64,000 nucleotides of DNA from an uncultured Opitutia bacterium (lineage in GTDB: Bacteria; Verrucomicrobiota; Verrucomicrobiia; Opitutales; Opitutaceae), in assembly GCA_937952235.1 (NCBI GenBank), contig CALFZM010000081.1, positions 1-64,000 on the forward strand, in the 5' to 3' direction. Every line of letters begins with the position of its first letter. The first letter of the stretch is position 1. The position numbers and the translations under genes are program-made. Below, piece after piece: positions 41,604-49,786 of the stretch. The notes under the pieces are model-generated. The model searched no databases. It worked only from the letters and a program-made list of their open reading frames with translations, and was not told where the DNA came from.

Positions 41604-42548
41604 TTACGGACGTACGAGCACCGGCGTCGCGTCGAGATGCTCGGCCATGAACGTCCGGACCATCGCGTCGAACGTGGGATCGAACCGGACGTCCGGCAGG
41701 GCGCCCGCGGTCGAGGCCAGCACGCCGCGGTCGTGCAGCGGCAGCTTGAGCGTGCGGAGGAAATGGGCGAACGACTGCCGCACTTCGGAGCGTGTGAAGA
41801 TGCTCCACAGTGCGGTGATCCGCGCCTGCGCCGCCCGCGCCTGCTCGAGGCGTCCCGCGGTCCACGCCGTGAACAGCGCCCGGAACAACTGCGGCGCGAT
41901 GCAGCCCTGCGCCACCACGCAGCCGTGCCCGCCCGCTTCGAGCGTGGGCAGGACGAGCTTCTCCACCCCCTGCAGGAAACGCAGCGGCCGGCCCGCGGTG
42001 GCCGCGAGGATCTCCGCGCAGCGGTCGGCGTCGGCGCCGTTGGTATCCTTCAACGCCACGATGTTCGGGTGCTGGGCGAGCCGGGCCACGGTGGGGACGG
42101 CGAAAGGTGTCGGCATCCGCAGGTGGTGGTAGAGCGCGAGCGGCAGGGGACTGTCCTCGGCCACGCGCGTGCAGTAGTTGGCGAGCTGCTCCTGATCGAG
42201 GGCGACGAAGAACGGGCACATCAGCACCGCCACGTCGGCACCGGCCCGCTGCATGTCGCGCGCCTGGCGCAGCGCGTGCCGATGCCCGAGGCCCGACACG
42301 CCCGCGTAAATGACGCCATCGGGGGCGGCGCGCCGGACGGTTTCCACGATCGCCAGCCGCTCGGGCTCGTCGAGCAGCGGTGACTCGCCCGTCGAACCGA
42401 CGGCAAAATACTCGGAGATGCCGCCGCTCCGCAGGTGGGCCACGAGGCCTTCGAGGCTCGGCCGGTCGACCTCGCCGCGCGGGGTGAAGGGCGTCACGAG
42501 CGCGGCGATCAGGTGAGGAGCGGAAGCGGGCAGGCGGGACGGGCTCAT
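41604..42548 (-). CDS. DHDPS/NAL-family aldolase 2
   Basis: A 314-residue class I aldolase of the dihydrodipicolinate synthase/N-acetylneuraminate lyase superfamily. GSTGES (51-56) replaces the common GTTGE. The catalytic Tyr140 is in LALYHHLRMP and the Schiff-base Lys167 in NIVALKDTNG. Such enzymes cleave or form 2-keto-3-deoxy sugar acids, sialic acids or dihydrodipicolinate. Since the gene is inducible-type and next to a transporter, a catabolic role is likely. Its ATG overlaps the stop of aldolase 1 (ATGA). Confidence 0.88.
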   Translation of the reverse strand: MSPSRLPASAPHLIAALVTPFTPRGEVDRPSLEGLVAHLRSGGISEYFAVGSTGESPLLDEPERLAIVETVRRAAPDGVIYAGVSGLGHRHALRQARDMQRAGADVAVLMCPFFVALDQEQLANYCTRVAEDSPLPLALYHHLRMPTPFAVPTVARLAQHPNIVALKDTNGADADRCAEILAATAGRPLRFLQGVEKLVLPTLEAGGHGCVVAQGCIAPQLFRALFTAWTAGRLEQARAAQARITALWSIFTRSEVRQSFAHFLRTLKLPLHDRGVLASTAGALPDVRFDPTFDAMVRTFMAEHLDATPVLVRP

Positions 42549-43510
42549 GAAACGGGAACGGTGTTGGGAACCGAGGCCACGGCGGCCAGCGCAGCGGCGC
42601 GAAAATGCTCGAACTGCTCGAGCGTCGCCCCGCGGTACGGCGGGAGCAGCGCGAGCGGAAAGTCGGGGAAATGCAGCCTCGCGTAGAGCTTGTCGTAAGC
42701 GCCGTCGAGGTACGTGCCGCCGGCGAGCGCGGCCTTCGCCGCCGCGTGCAACCCCCGGAACACCGGCTCCAGCGCCACCCGTTCTGCCCGCGACGCCGCG
42801 AACCAGCGCCGCGCCAGCCCCGGCTCGCACGCGCCCAGCGCGCACAGGAGCCCGCAGCCGGTCTCCTCCGCCAGCGCATGGAATCCGAACTCGGTCAGGA
42901 AGCACCGCACGCCGGCCGCCTGGGCCGCGGTGGCGACGTCGCGCAGGACGGGCACGTTGTCGCCGCCCATCTTGATCGCGACCAGGTTGGGGTGCCGCCC
43001 CGCGAGCCGCGTGTAGTCGGCGCCGGTCAGCACGCGTCTCGCCCGCGCCAGGTTGTAGTGCAGGAACTTCGCCTCGGGGAACCGCCCGCACGTGGCGGCG
43101 AAGAACGCGTCCATCTCCTCGTCGGCGAGCGCGCCCCACGACGCCAGCGAGATCTGGAACTCGCGCACGCCCCCCTCCAGCGCCGCCGCGATCCGCTCCT
43201 GCACCGTGCCGAGCGCGAGGCTGATGACCCCCACCATCGGCACGCCCCCCGCGGCGAGCATCTCCTCCGCAAAGATCCGGCCGATCGCGGCGAACTGGCC
43301 CTCCGTCACCGCGTAGCCCTCGCCCGCGGTGCCGAAGATGTAGTGGCGGGGGCCGAGGTGCCCCACGGCATGCCGAACCGTCGCCCGGAAAAGCGGTTCG
43401 TCGCAGGTGCCGTCGGCCTTCCAGGGCAGCACGCACGTTCCGAGCAACGCGCGCGGATAACGCGCCGCGGGCGGCGGCGGGAGGGTCGAGAGCGGGGCGG
43501 GCGGCGGCAT
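42545..43510 (-). CDS. DHDPS/NAL-family aldolase 1
   Basis: A 321-residue aldolase of the same superfamily, clearly different from its neighbour. GTAGEGYAVTEGQF (60-73) stands at the pyruvate-binding loop, with Tyr152 in FLHYNLARAR and Lys180 in LVAIKMGGDN. The N-terminal GTCVLPWKADG and the Cys-rich GCGLLCALGACEPG are distinctive. The start was put at MPPPAPLSTL (43510). The open frame upstream is the operator read as MVYH. First gene of the operon aldolase 1-aldolase 2-MFS, with an operator 27 bp upstream. Confidence 0.88.
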   Translation of the reverse strand: MPPPAPLSTLPPPPAARYPRALLGTCVLPWKADGTCDEPLFRATVRHAVGHLGPRHYIFGTAGEGYAVTEGQFAAIGRIFAEEMLAAGGVPMVGVISLALGTVQERIAAALEGGVREFQISLASWGALADEEMDAFFAATCGRFPEAKFLHYNLARARRVLTGADYTRLAGRHPNLVAIKMGGDNVPVLRDVATAAQAAGVRCFLTEFGFHALAEETGCGLLCALGACEPGLARRWFAASRAERVALEPVFRGLHAAAKAALAGGTYLDGAYDKLYARLHFPDFPLALLPPYRGATLEQFEHFRAAALAAVASVPNTVPVS

Positions 43511-43535
43511 GCGCGGAGGCCCACCAAGCCACGAA

Positions 43536-43545
43536 TGGTATACCA
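43536..43545. promoter_or_regulatory. GntR operator 3 (aldolase-MFS side)
   Basis: A perfect TGGTATACCA palindrome 26 bp upstream of the aldolase 1 ATG. On the minus strand TTGCAG stands just 2 bp before it. Binding would cover the promoter or early transcript. Confidence 0.8.
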
Positions 43546-43652
43546 CTGCAAGGGTTTCTTTCCCCGGCCGACCCGGATGGCGCCGGCGGCGCGCAGCCGG
43601 CCCCGGCCGGCGGGCTCCGCTCCGCCACCCGGCCCACTGCGGCGTTGACTTG

Positions 43653-43662
43653 TGGTATACCA
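43653..43662. promoter_or_regulatory. GntR operator 4 (propeller-esterase-oxidoreductase side)
   Basis: A perfect TGGTATACCA palindrome 25 bp upstream of the propeller-gene ATG, with TTGACT (43645-43650) 2 bp before it. The spacing mirrors operator 3. Between the two lies a GC-rich centre with GCCGGC words, as in the 32.8-33.0 kb region. Confidence 0.8.
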
Positions 43663-43686
43663 TGGGAACGCTCCCGGCACGCCCCC

Positions 43687-44832
43687 ATGAAGCGCCGCTC
43701 TTCCGCCTGGTTGTCCTGCCTGTCCCTTGCCGCCGTCGCGTCCGCGACTGCCGCCGACCCGGTCGTCCGGGCGGTCGCCCCGCTCCGGGCTGTCACGCTC
43801 ACGTCTCCCGCCGGCCAGCCGGCGGAGTATCGCTACCTGGCGTTTCCGGTCGTGCACCGCGTGTCGGACGACGAGATCTGGGTCGCCTACAAGGCCGGGC
43901 GCAGCCACGCGACCGACGCCGGGGCGGCGATGGAAATCGTCCGCCACACGCTGTCCTCCGGACGCACGACGCTCGTGCAACGCGTGCCTGCTCCGCCGCC
44001 CAAGCCTTATCAAATGGGAGAGTTCGTCCGGCAGCCGGATGGAGCGCTCGAGCTGCGCATCGACGTGCAGGACGTCGGCTGGGACGGCCGCCATTACCGC
44101 TCCGGGGCGGAGACGCTCCGCTGGAACGCGGCGCGCGGGGCGTTCGATCCGGCCGTGCCCATGCCGCCGGTCGAAGGCGTGCAGTATGGGTACCCCTTCG
44201 AGTTCATCGTCGAGGGCCGCACCACGTGGCAGCTCGTCATGGCATTCGGCTACCACCAGCCGGGCGGACGCTGGAGTGTCGACGTGCTGCGGTCCGGGGA
44301 CTCGGGCCGATCGTGGTCCTTCGTGCGAAACCTCACCGCGGAGTTCGGCGGCATCCGCGGGAACGAGAGCGGTTTCGTGCGGCACGGCGACGGGTTTCTC
44401 GTCACGACCCGCGGCTATGACCGGATCGCGCGGCTGCATCGCACCGACGGCGAGTTCCGCGTGCAGCGGCAGGCCGACCTGACCGGGAAGTATCCGTTCG
44501 TGAACAACATCATCGGCCGCCCGCGGATCTTCGTGCGCGACGGTCACGGTTACCTGATCGGGCGGAACTGGACACGGCCGCAGGATGGCAGCGCCGGGCC
44601 CAGCGAGATGCAGCTCTGCCTGCTGCGCTTCGACCCGGCCACCCTCGCGCTCACGGGCTGCGTGATCATCGACAACGCAGAGCAGCGCAAGCTGGGCGAC
44701 GGCTACTACGCGGTGCCGGTGTTCGCCGGGGAGGGCGCCGACACGCGACTCCATGTCATCACCTACAAGGGGCTGCCCGGCCAGCCGCCGGAGATCGTCC
44801 GGTTTGACTATCGCTGGGCCGATCTGAAGTGA
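43687..44832 (+). CDS. Secreted Asp-box (BNR/sialidase-like) propeller protein
   Basis: A 381-residue protein with a signal peptide (SAWLSCLSLAAVASATA). It has beta-propeller features: YLAFPVVHRVSDDEIWVAYK, one exact Asp-box SGDSGRSW (203-210) and further blades with GFLVTTRGYDRIARLHR and FVNNIIGRPRIFVRDGHGYL. Sialidase arginine-triad residues cannot be assigned with confidence, so activity on sialic acid is unproven. The stop overlaps the next gene by 4 bp (GTGA). First gene of the three-gene operon under operator 4. Confidence 0.82.
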   Translation: MKRRSSAWLSCLSLAAVASATAADPVVRAVAPLRAVTLTSPAGQPAEYRYLAFPVVHRVSDDEIWVAYKAGRSHATDAGAAMEIVRHTLSSGRTTLVQRVPAPPPKPYQMGEFVRQPDGALELRIDVQDVGWDGRHYRSGAETLRWNAARGAFDPAVPMPPVEGVQYGYPFEFIVEGRTTWQLVMAFGYHQPGGRWSVDVLRSGDSGRSWSFVRNLTAEFGGIRGNESGFVRHGDGFLVTTRGYDRIARLHRTDGEFRVQRQADLTGKYPFVNNIIGRPRIFVRDGHGYLIGRNWTRPQDGSAGPSEMQLCLLRFDPATLALTGCVIIDNAEQRKLGDGYYAVPVFAGEGADTRLHVITYKGLPGQPPEIVRFDYRWADLK

Positions 44833-45695
44833 ACGCGGCGGACCGGCCCTCCTCCCGCGGTCCCCGCCGCCGGGGACGAATGCTCCTGGCTTCGCTCGTG
44901 ATCGGGTTGGGCGTCCCGCGCCTTCCGGCCGGTGAGCGCATCACGTTCCACGAGGTGCCGAGCGCGGCGATCGGGCGCTCCCTGCCGGTGGCGGTCATCG
45001 CGCCGGAGGAGACCGCGCCCTCGCCTTCGGCCGTGTTGTTTTTCCTGCATGGCCGCGGCCGCCACCACCGCTCGCTGCTCGAATCGCCGGCCGGGGCGGC
45101 GACGCGGCAGGCGCTGTTGCGTGCGCCCTTCTTCGTCGTGTTGCCGCAGGGCGAGGACGGCTGGTACATCGATTCGCCCGCGCTGCCGGCCGCGCGCTAC
45201 CAGGCGTACCTCGAGGAAGTGATCGCGTGGACCGGCCGCACCTTCCCGGTGGCGCGGAACCGGGAGCGACGCGGCATCGCCGGGTGGTCGATGGGCGGCT
45301 ATGGGGCGGTGCGTTTTGCGCAGGCCCATCCGGATGACTTCGGGTTCGTCGCCAGCATCATCGGACTGCTCGATTTCCCCCGGCCGGAGGACCTGCCCGC
45401 GGGGCAGAACTACCGGGTGCCCACGGCCCGGTTCACCGCGGATCCGACCGTGTGGGCGGCGTTCAACCCGCTCGCCGCCGTCGCGCGGCTGCGCGACACC
45501 CGGGTCCAGCTCGTGCTCGCGACGCGCGGATTCGAGCGCACGATGAACGAACGGTTCATCGCGGCCCTGCATGCGGGCGGGATGGAGCCGGAGGTGCACT
45601 GGCTGGAGGGCGGCCACGAGTTTCCGCTGGTGGAGCGCGCCGTGCCTTTGGTCATCGACGCCGCCACCCGAAGTTTTCAGAACCGGCCCCGATGA
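44829..45695 (+). CDS. Alpha/beta hydrolase, esterase-D-like
   Basis: A 288-residue protein with an N-terminal hydrophobic stretch (MLLASLVIGLGVPRLPAG, residues 18-35) that suggests export. The hydrolase core has AVLFFLHGRGRHHRSLLE, the nucleophile elbow GIAGWSMGGYGAVRFA (Ser near 155), an acid in LATRGFERTMNE and His in LEGGHEFPLVE. It resembles feruloyl/acetyl esterases of the S-formylglutathione-hydrolase fold. GTG start inside the stop of the propeller gene; its own stop overlaps the oxidoreductase ATG (ATGA). Probably removes ester groups from the locus substrate. Confidence 0.82.
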   Translation: MNAADRPSSRGPRRRGRMLLASLVIGLGVPRLPAGERITFHEVPSAAIGRSLPVAVIAPEETAPSPSAVLFFLHGRGRHHRSLLESPAGAATRQALLRAPFFVVLPQGEDGWYIDSPALPAARYQAYLEEVIAWTGRTFPVARNRERRGIAGWSMGGYGAVRFAQAHPDDFGFVASIIGLLDFPRPEDLPAGQNYRVPTARFTADPTVWAAFNPLAAVARLRDTRVQLVLATRGFERTMNERFIAALHAGGMEPEVHWLEGGHEFPLVERAVPLVIDAATRSFQNRPR

Positions 45696-47677
45696 GCCTC
45701 GTCTCGACCCAGCGCCTCGAAACCGAACTGCTCGTCGCCGGCGGCGGGATTTCGGGCGTGTGCGTGGCGCTCGCCGCCGCGCGCCTGGGCACGCGCGTGA
45801 TCCTCGTGCAGGACCGGCCGGTGCTCGGGGGCAACGCCTCCAGCGAGATCCGCATGCACGTCGTCGGCGCCACCGGCCTGCACGCCGGTCTGCCGCTCGT
45901 CCTCGAGCCCCGCGAGGGCGGGTTGATCGAGGAGATCAGGCTCGAGCTGGCGGTGCGCAACCCGCAGCGGTCGCCCGCGATCGCCGACCTGATCCTGTAC
46001 GAACTCTGTCGCGCGGAGCCGAAGCTCACGCTGTTGCTCAACACCACGGTGACGGCCGCGCGGGTCGAGTCGGGCCGCATCGTGGAAGTGACGGCCGAGC
46101 GGCCGTCCACCGAGGATCGCTTCCTGCTCACGGCGGCGATGTACGCGGATTGCACCGGCGATGGCCGGCTCGGCGCGGAGGCGGGGGCGCCCTTTCGCCG
46201 CGGACGCGAGGGTCGGGACGAGTTCGGCGAAGCGCTGGCGCCCGAGGCGGGGGACGGAAAGACGCTTGGCTCGACGATCCTCTTCCAGGCCCGGAAACAC
46301 GACCGGCCGATGCCGTACGTCGCGCCGCCGTGGGTCCGGCGGTTCCAGCCGGCCGACTTCACCCTGCGTCCCTTTGGCAAGGCGGGTTCGGACCTCGGCC
46401 TCGAATACGGCTACTGGTGGATCGAGTGGGGCGGCTGCCTCGACACGCTCAAGGACAACGAACGGATCCGCGACGAGCTGCTCGCGGTCACGCTCGGCGT
46501 CTGGAACTACATCAAGAACGAGTCGGGCCTCGACGTCGCGCCCTGGGCGCTGGAGTGGATCGGCTTCGTGCCCGGCAAGCGCGAGAGCCGGCGATTCGTC
46601 GGACAGCACGTGTTGACGGAGACCGAGCTCTTCGCGTCGCGACCTTTCGCCGACGCCATCGCGTTCGGCGGGTGGCCGATCGACACGCATCCGCCCGAGG
46701 GCGTCGACGCGCCGGACCAGGCGCCCTGCACGCAAAACCACCTGCCGTGGCTGTACGACATCCCGCTGCGGAGCTGCGTGAGCGCCACGGTGCGCAACCT
46801 CTTCTTCGCCGGCCGAAATATTTCCGCGACGCATCTCGCGTTTGCCTCCACGCGGGTGATGGCGACCTGCGCGGTGGTGGGGCAGGGTGTGGGAACCGCC
46901 GCCACGCTGGCGCTCCGCGCCGGGGTCGAACCCGCGGCGATCGCCGGCGATGCCGGCCTGCTCCGACAGATCCAGCAGCGGCTCCTGCGCGACGATGCCT
47001 ACCTGGTCGGCGTCCGCAACGCGGACCCCGCCGATCTCGCCCGCACCGCGACGGTGCGCGCCTCGAGCGAGCAGCCCGGCGGCGAAGCAGGCCTCGTGCT
47101 GTCGGGGCAGACGCGGGCCGTGCACGGGCCGACGGTCCCGGATTCGCCCGCGGCGGCACCCTCGAACCAGTGGGAGAGCGTGCTGCAGGAGCTGGCGACC
47201 GGAGCCGTGCAGGCAGTTTACACCATCGCGCCGCCGGCCCGGGCGTTTCCGGGCACGCACCGCTGGATGAGCGATCCGGGCAAAAGCCTGCCGGCGTGGC
47301 TCGAGCTGCGCTGGGCGGCGCCCGTGAGCGTGCGCGAAGTGCAGCTCGTGTTCGACACCGGTCAGCACCGGTTCCTCACGCTGTCGCAAGCCGACGGATA
47401 CACGCGGCGCATGCACTGGGGAGCGCCCCAGCCGGAGACCGTGCGCGACTACCGGATCGAGGCGGAGACGCCGACGGGGTGGACGCTCCTGCACCGGGAG
47501 CAGGGCAACTACCAGCGGCGGCGCGTGCACCGCCTGGCGGCGCCCGTGGCGACGGGCGCGATGCGCATCGTGGTCGAGGCCACGCACGGGCTCGATCACG
47601 CCCGCCTCTTCGAGGTGCGGGTCTATGGCGCTGAGCCAACGGACTCATGCAGCCGGCCTTCGACTCAGCCGCACTGA
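45692..47677 (+). CDS. FAD-dependent oxidoreductase with C-terminal discoidin-like domain
   Basis: A 661-residue protein. The FAD-binding GGGISG (17-22) is followed by RPVLGGNASSEIRMHV, DCTGDGRLG and the C-terminal FAD-site NLFFAGRNISATHLAF, as in the pfam12831 FAD_oxidored group common in Verrucomicrobiota glycan loci. Residues about 455-650 form an F5/8-type carbohydrate-binding-like domain (TVRASSEQPGGEAG, LELRWAAPVSVREVQLVFD). No signal peptide is seen at the N-terminus. The last ten residues and the stop codon fall in or next to a GTGGAGC repeat, so the C-terminus may have been altered by it. Its substrate, perhaps a sugar oxidised to the keto form, is unknown. Confidence 0.85.
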   Translation: MSLVSTQRLETELLVAGGGISGVCVALAAARLGTRVILVQDRPVLGGNASSEIRMHVVGATGLHAGLPLVLEPREGGLIEEIRLELAVRNPQRSPAIADLILYELCRAEPKLTLLLNTTVTAARVESGRIVEVTAERPSTEDRFLLTAAMYADCTGDGRLGAEAGAPFRRGREGRDEFGEALAPEAGDGKTLGSTILFQARKHDRPMPYVAPPWVRRFQPADFTLRPFGKAGSDLGLEYGYWWIEWGGCLDTLKDNERIRDELLAVTLGVWNYIKNESGLDVAPWALEWIGFVPGKRESRRFVGQHVLTETELFASRPFADAIAFGGWPIDTHPPEGVDAPDQAPCTQNHLPWLYDIPLRSCVSATVRNLFFAGRNISATHLAFASTRVMATCAVVGQGVGTAATLALRAGVEPAAIAGDAGLLRQIQQRLLRDDAYLVGVRNADPADLARTATVRASSEQPGGEAGLVLSGQTRAVHGPTVPDSPAAAPSNQWESVLQELATGAVQAVYTIAPPARAFPGTHRWMSDPGKSLPAWLELRWAAPVSVREVQLVFDTGQHRFLTLSQADGYTRRMHWGAPQPETVRDYRIEAETPTGWTLLHREQGNYQRRRVHRLAAPVATGAMRIVVEATHGLDHARLFEVRVYGAEPTDSCSRPSTQPH

Positions 47678-47757
47678 AAGGTGCAGCAGCTTGTCCTCAA
47701 GCTGCTGCGGACCGGTCCATCGCACGTCAGCCGCCTGGGGACAGGCGGCTCCACCTC
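47671..47757 (-). repeat. GTGGAGC palindromic element, copy 7 (reverse orientation)
   Basis: On the minus strand GAGGTGGAGCCGCCTGTCCC opens it, both hairpins are intact (AGCAGCTTGAGGACAAGCTG) and the end is GCACCTTTCAGTGCGG. The stop codon of the FAD oxidoreductase (47675-47677) lies inside the tail of this copy. Confidence 0.88.
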
Positions 47758-47849
47758 GATCGAGTCGTTCCGGCGCGGTAACGGCATTCCGCTCCTGCCC
47801 CATGGGCAGACCCGGATGCCTGTCCGCCGCAGATCGCGCGGCGCCCCGT

Positions 47850-48110
47850 TCAGGCCTTGGCGTCCGTGGCGTCCTCGTCGTCGGCCGGCTCGCCCTCGTT
47901 GGCGAACGCCTTTTCCGCCTCGTCGAGCACGCGGCGGGCGGCCTCGGCGGCGCTGTCCTCCACCTCGATGTGAATGCCGGCGGCGCTGAAGACGGGCGAC
48001 GCCTGGGCGGTGAGTTCGTCCGGCACGTAGGCCGTGATGCCGTTCGCTTCCAGCACGGACTTGAGCAGCATGGCCTCGGCGGGGTTGGAGCAGGTGGCGA
48101 CGGTGGTCAT
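47850..48110 (-). CDS. DUF2007-type small protein
   Basis: An 86-residue protein. The fold of putative signal-transducing DUF2007 proteins is visible as MTTVATCSNPAEAMLLKSVL, EANGITAYVPDE and IHIEVEDSAAEAARRVLDEA, a ferredoxin-like beta-alpha-beta pattern. The tail is acidic (EGEPADDEDATDAKA). Function unknown. Single gene between two repeat regions. Confidence 0.8.
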   Translation of the reverse strand: MTTVATCSNPAEAMLLKSVLEANGITAYVPDELTAQASPVFSAAGIHIEVEDSAAEAARRVLDEAEKAFANEGEPADDEDATDAKA

Positions 48111-48216
48111 GGGCCTGAGCGTAACGCGGAGCGGCCGCTTGGCGAGAGCAGGCGACCGATTTCCGGGGCGCGGGGCCGGCCCGCCCGCTGATGCGCCCGA
48201 GCGGCCGGGGACGGCC

Positions 48217-48282
48217 GCGCTCCCGAGGAGGGACGCGCTCCCAAAGTGGCGCGCTCCAAAGGAGGCGCGCTCCCGAAGAGGC
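48217..48282. repeat. Four tandem 16-18-bp GCGCTCCC repeats
   Basis: Units GCGCTCCCGAGGAGGGAC, GCGCTCCCAAAGTGGC, GCGCTCCAAAGGAGGC and GCGCTCCCGAAGAGGC stand head to tail, 50 bp upstream of the phosphatase-fold gene. The first unit is also the end of a GGAGCGGCC...GGCCGCGCTCC element that starts near 48127, so the array seems to have grown from a repeat end. Confidence 0.85.
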
Positions 48283-48331
48283 TAATTCCAGCCTCGACAT
48301 TGCGGCCCGCTTCGAGCGGTTCCTCGTCCCG

Positions 48332-49432
48332 ATGAAACCCACCCCTGCGCTCATCTTGTTTGGGTTGCTCGCGTTTCCCCTTTTCGGGCAGCACGCGACC
48401 CGGAATGTCCTGTTGGTGACCCTCGACGGCCTGCGCTGGCAGGAGGTGTTTCGCGGGGCGGACGAGGCGTTCATCAACCCGCCCGACGGCGGCGTGCCCG
48501 AGAAGGAGTTGAAGGCGGTCCGGGAAACCTGGCTCGCGCCCACGCCCGAGGAACGGCGGCGGCGACTGATGCCGTTCGTGTGGGGCGAGATCGCGGCCAG
48601 GGGGCAGTTGTTCGGCAATCGCGATCGCGGTGCGCCGATGGCGGTGGCGAACGTCGAATGGTTCTCGTACCCGGGCTACCAGGAGGTGCTGGGCGGGTTC
48701 CCCGATGCGCTGGTCACCTCCAATCTGCCGATCCCCAACCGCAACGTGACCGTGCTGGAATGGCTCCACGGCCGGCCGGGTTTTGCCGGGCGCGTGGCGG
48801 GCTGCGCCACCTGGCACGTGTTTCCCGCCATCATCAACGTCGGGCGCAGCCGGCTGCCGCTGTGGGTGTCGGGTGCGCAGCATGCGGCGCTCGCCCCGAA
48901 GACGCCCGCGTTCGCCGAGATCAACCGCTGGATGGAGGACATCCCCAGCAAGGCGAACGACGAGCATTACGACGGCTTCGGCTTCCGGGCCGCGCTCGAG
49001 ATGATCGACACGGTGAGGCCGCGCGTGCTCTACGTCGCGCTCGGCGAGCCCGACACCAACGCCCACGCCCGGCGCTACGGCGCGTACCTCGAGTCGATCC
49101 GCCGCTGCGACCGCTTCGTGCGGCAGCTCTGGGAGAAACTGCAGTCGCTCGAGCAGTACCGGGACCGCACCACCCTCGTCATCACCACCGACCACGGCCG
49201 CGGGCGCACGCCCCAGGATTGGAAGGACCACAACAAGAAGACCCCCGGCTCCGACGAAACCTGGCTCGCCGTCCTGGGCCCCGACACGCCCGCGCGCGGC
49301 GAGCGCAGCCAGACCGCGCCGGTGGTTTCGGCACAGGTGGCCGCAACCGTCGCGGCGCTGCTGGGGGAGAATTTCGCCGCCACCGACGCGCGCATTGCCG
49401 CGCCGCTGGCCGACGTGCTCGCGCGCCCCTAG
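48332..49432 (+). CDS. Secreted alkaline-phosphatase-superfamily protein
   Basis: A 366-residue protein with a short signal peptide (ALILFGLLAFPLFGQ). The alkaline-phosphatase/sulfatase fold shows LLVTLDGLRWQEVF (metal Asp32), a nucleophile candidate Ser112 in EWFSYPGYQE, YVALGEPDTNAHARRYG (metal Asp/His) and VITTDHGRGRTP (Asp/His near 288). The Ser rather than Cys at the nucleophile argues for a phosphatase or phosphodiesterase over a formylglycine sulfatase. Substrate unknown; single gene. Confidence 0.82.
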   Translation: MKPTPALILFGLLAFPLFGQHATRNVLLVTLDGLRWQEVFRGADEAFINPPDGGVPEKELKAVRETWLAPTPEERRRRLMPFVWGEIAARGQLFGNRDRGAPMAVANVEWFSYPGYQEVLGGFPDALVTSNLPIPNRNVTVLEWLHGRPGFAGRVAGCATWHVFPAIINVGRSRLPLWVSGAQHAALAPKTPAFAEINRWMEDIPSKANDEHYDGFGFRAALEMIDTVRPRVLYVALGEPDTNAHARRYGAYLESIRRCDRFVRQLWEKLQSLEQYRDRTTLVITTDHGRGRTPQDWKDHNKKTPGSDETWLAVLGPDTPARGERSQTAPVVSAQVAATVAALLGENFAATDARIAAPLADVLARP

Positions 49433-49786
49433 CGCAGATTCGATGATTCTGCAGCCCAAACCAAACCGCAAAGACGCAAAGAAGCGCGAAGCTTCGCCAA
49501 GCTTTCCTTCGCGTCTCGGCGTTTGGGATCCCGCCCTGATCGGCTACGATTTTAGTTAAGGCGCTTCAGGGTAGTTCATCCATCGTGTCGCCGATTCCGG
49601 CGCACCGTCTCCCCGGTCCGCCGGGACTCCTCCCGCCTGTCCCGCCGGTTTACGTTAGACTGCTGCGGGACTCGTTTGCCCGGAGGCAGTGGGGTCTACT
49701 CGCGTCAGGCTGCGTTCGACGCAGCGCGGTTGCACCGGTTCCGCCCCTGCGGGACGGCCGCCAGACCTCACCCAAACCCCACCTCG
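49433..49786. other. 354-bp region before the second TonB receptor
   Basis: No gene is seen. The first 100 bp hold a CAAAGACGCAAAG inverted repeat (49456-49528). Then comes a short AT-rich stretch GGCTACGATTTTAGTTAAGG, a possible promoter with weak -35 support, and a fragment ATCCATCGTGTCGCCG like those at 11.95 and 36.24 kb. The receptor frame is open for another 110 bp upstream of the chosen ATG without a signal-peptide-like start. Confidence 0.6.
49456..49528. repeat. CAAAGACGCAAAG inverted repeat
   Basis: AAACCGCAAAGACGCAAAGA and the opposing CCTTCGCGTCTCGGCGTTTG form an imperfect hairpin with GCGAAGCTTCGC near the loop, just after the phosphatase-fold gene. Confidence 0.75.

Noticed and set aside
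37515..44832. Firm assignment of a sialic-acid pathway
   Set aside because: Asp-boxes and NAL-family aldolases suggest it, but no nanE/nanK/nagA-type genes are present, the sialidase Arg triad is not certain, and the operator core points rather to hexuronate-type regulators.
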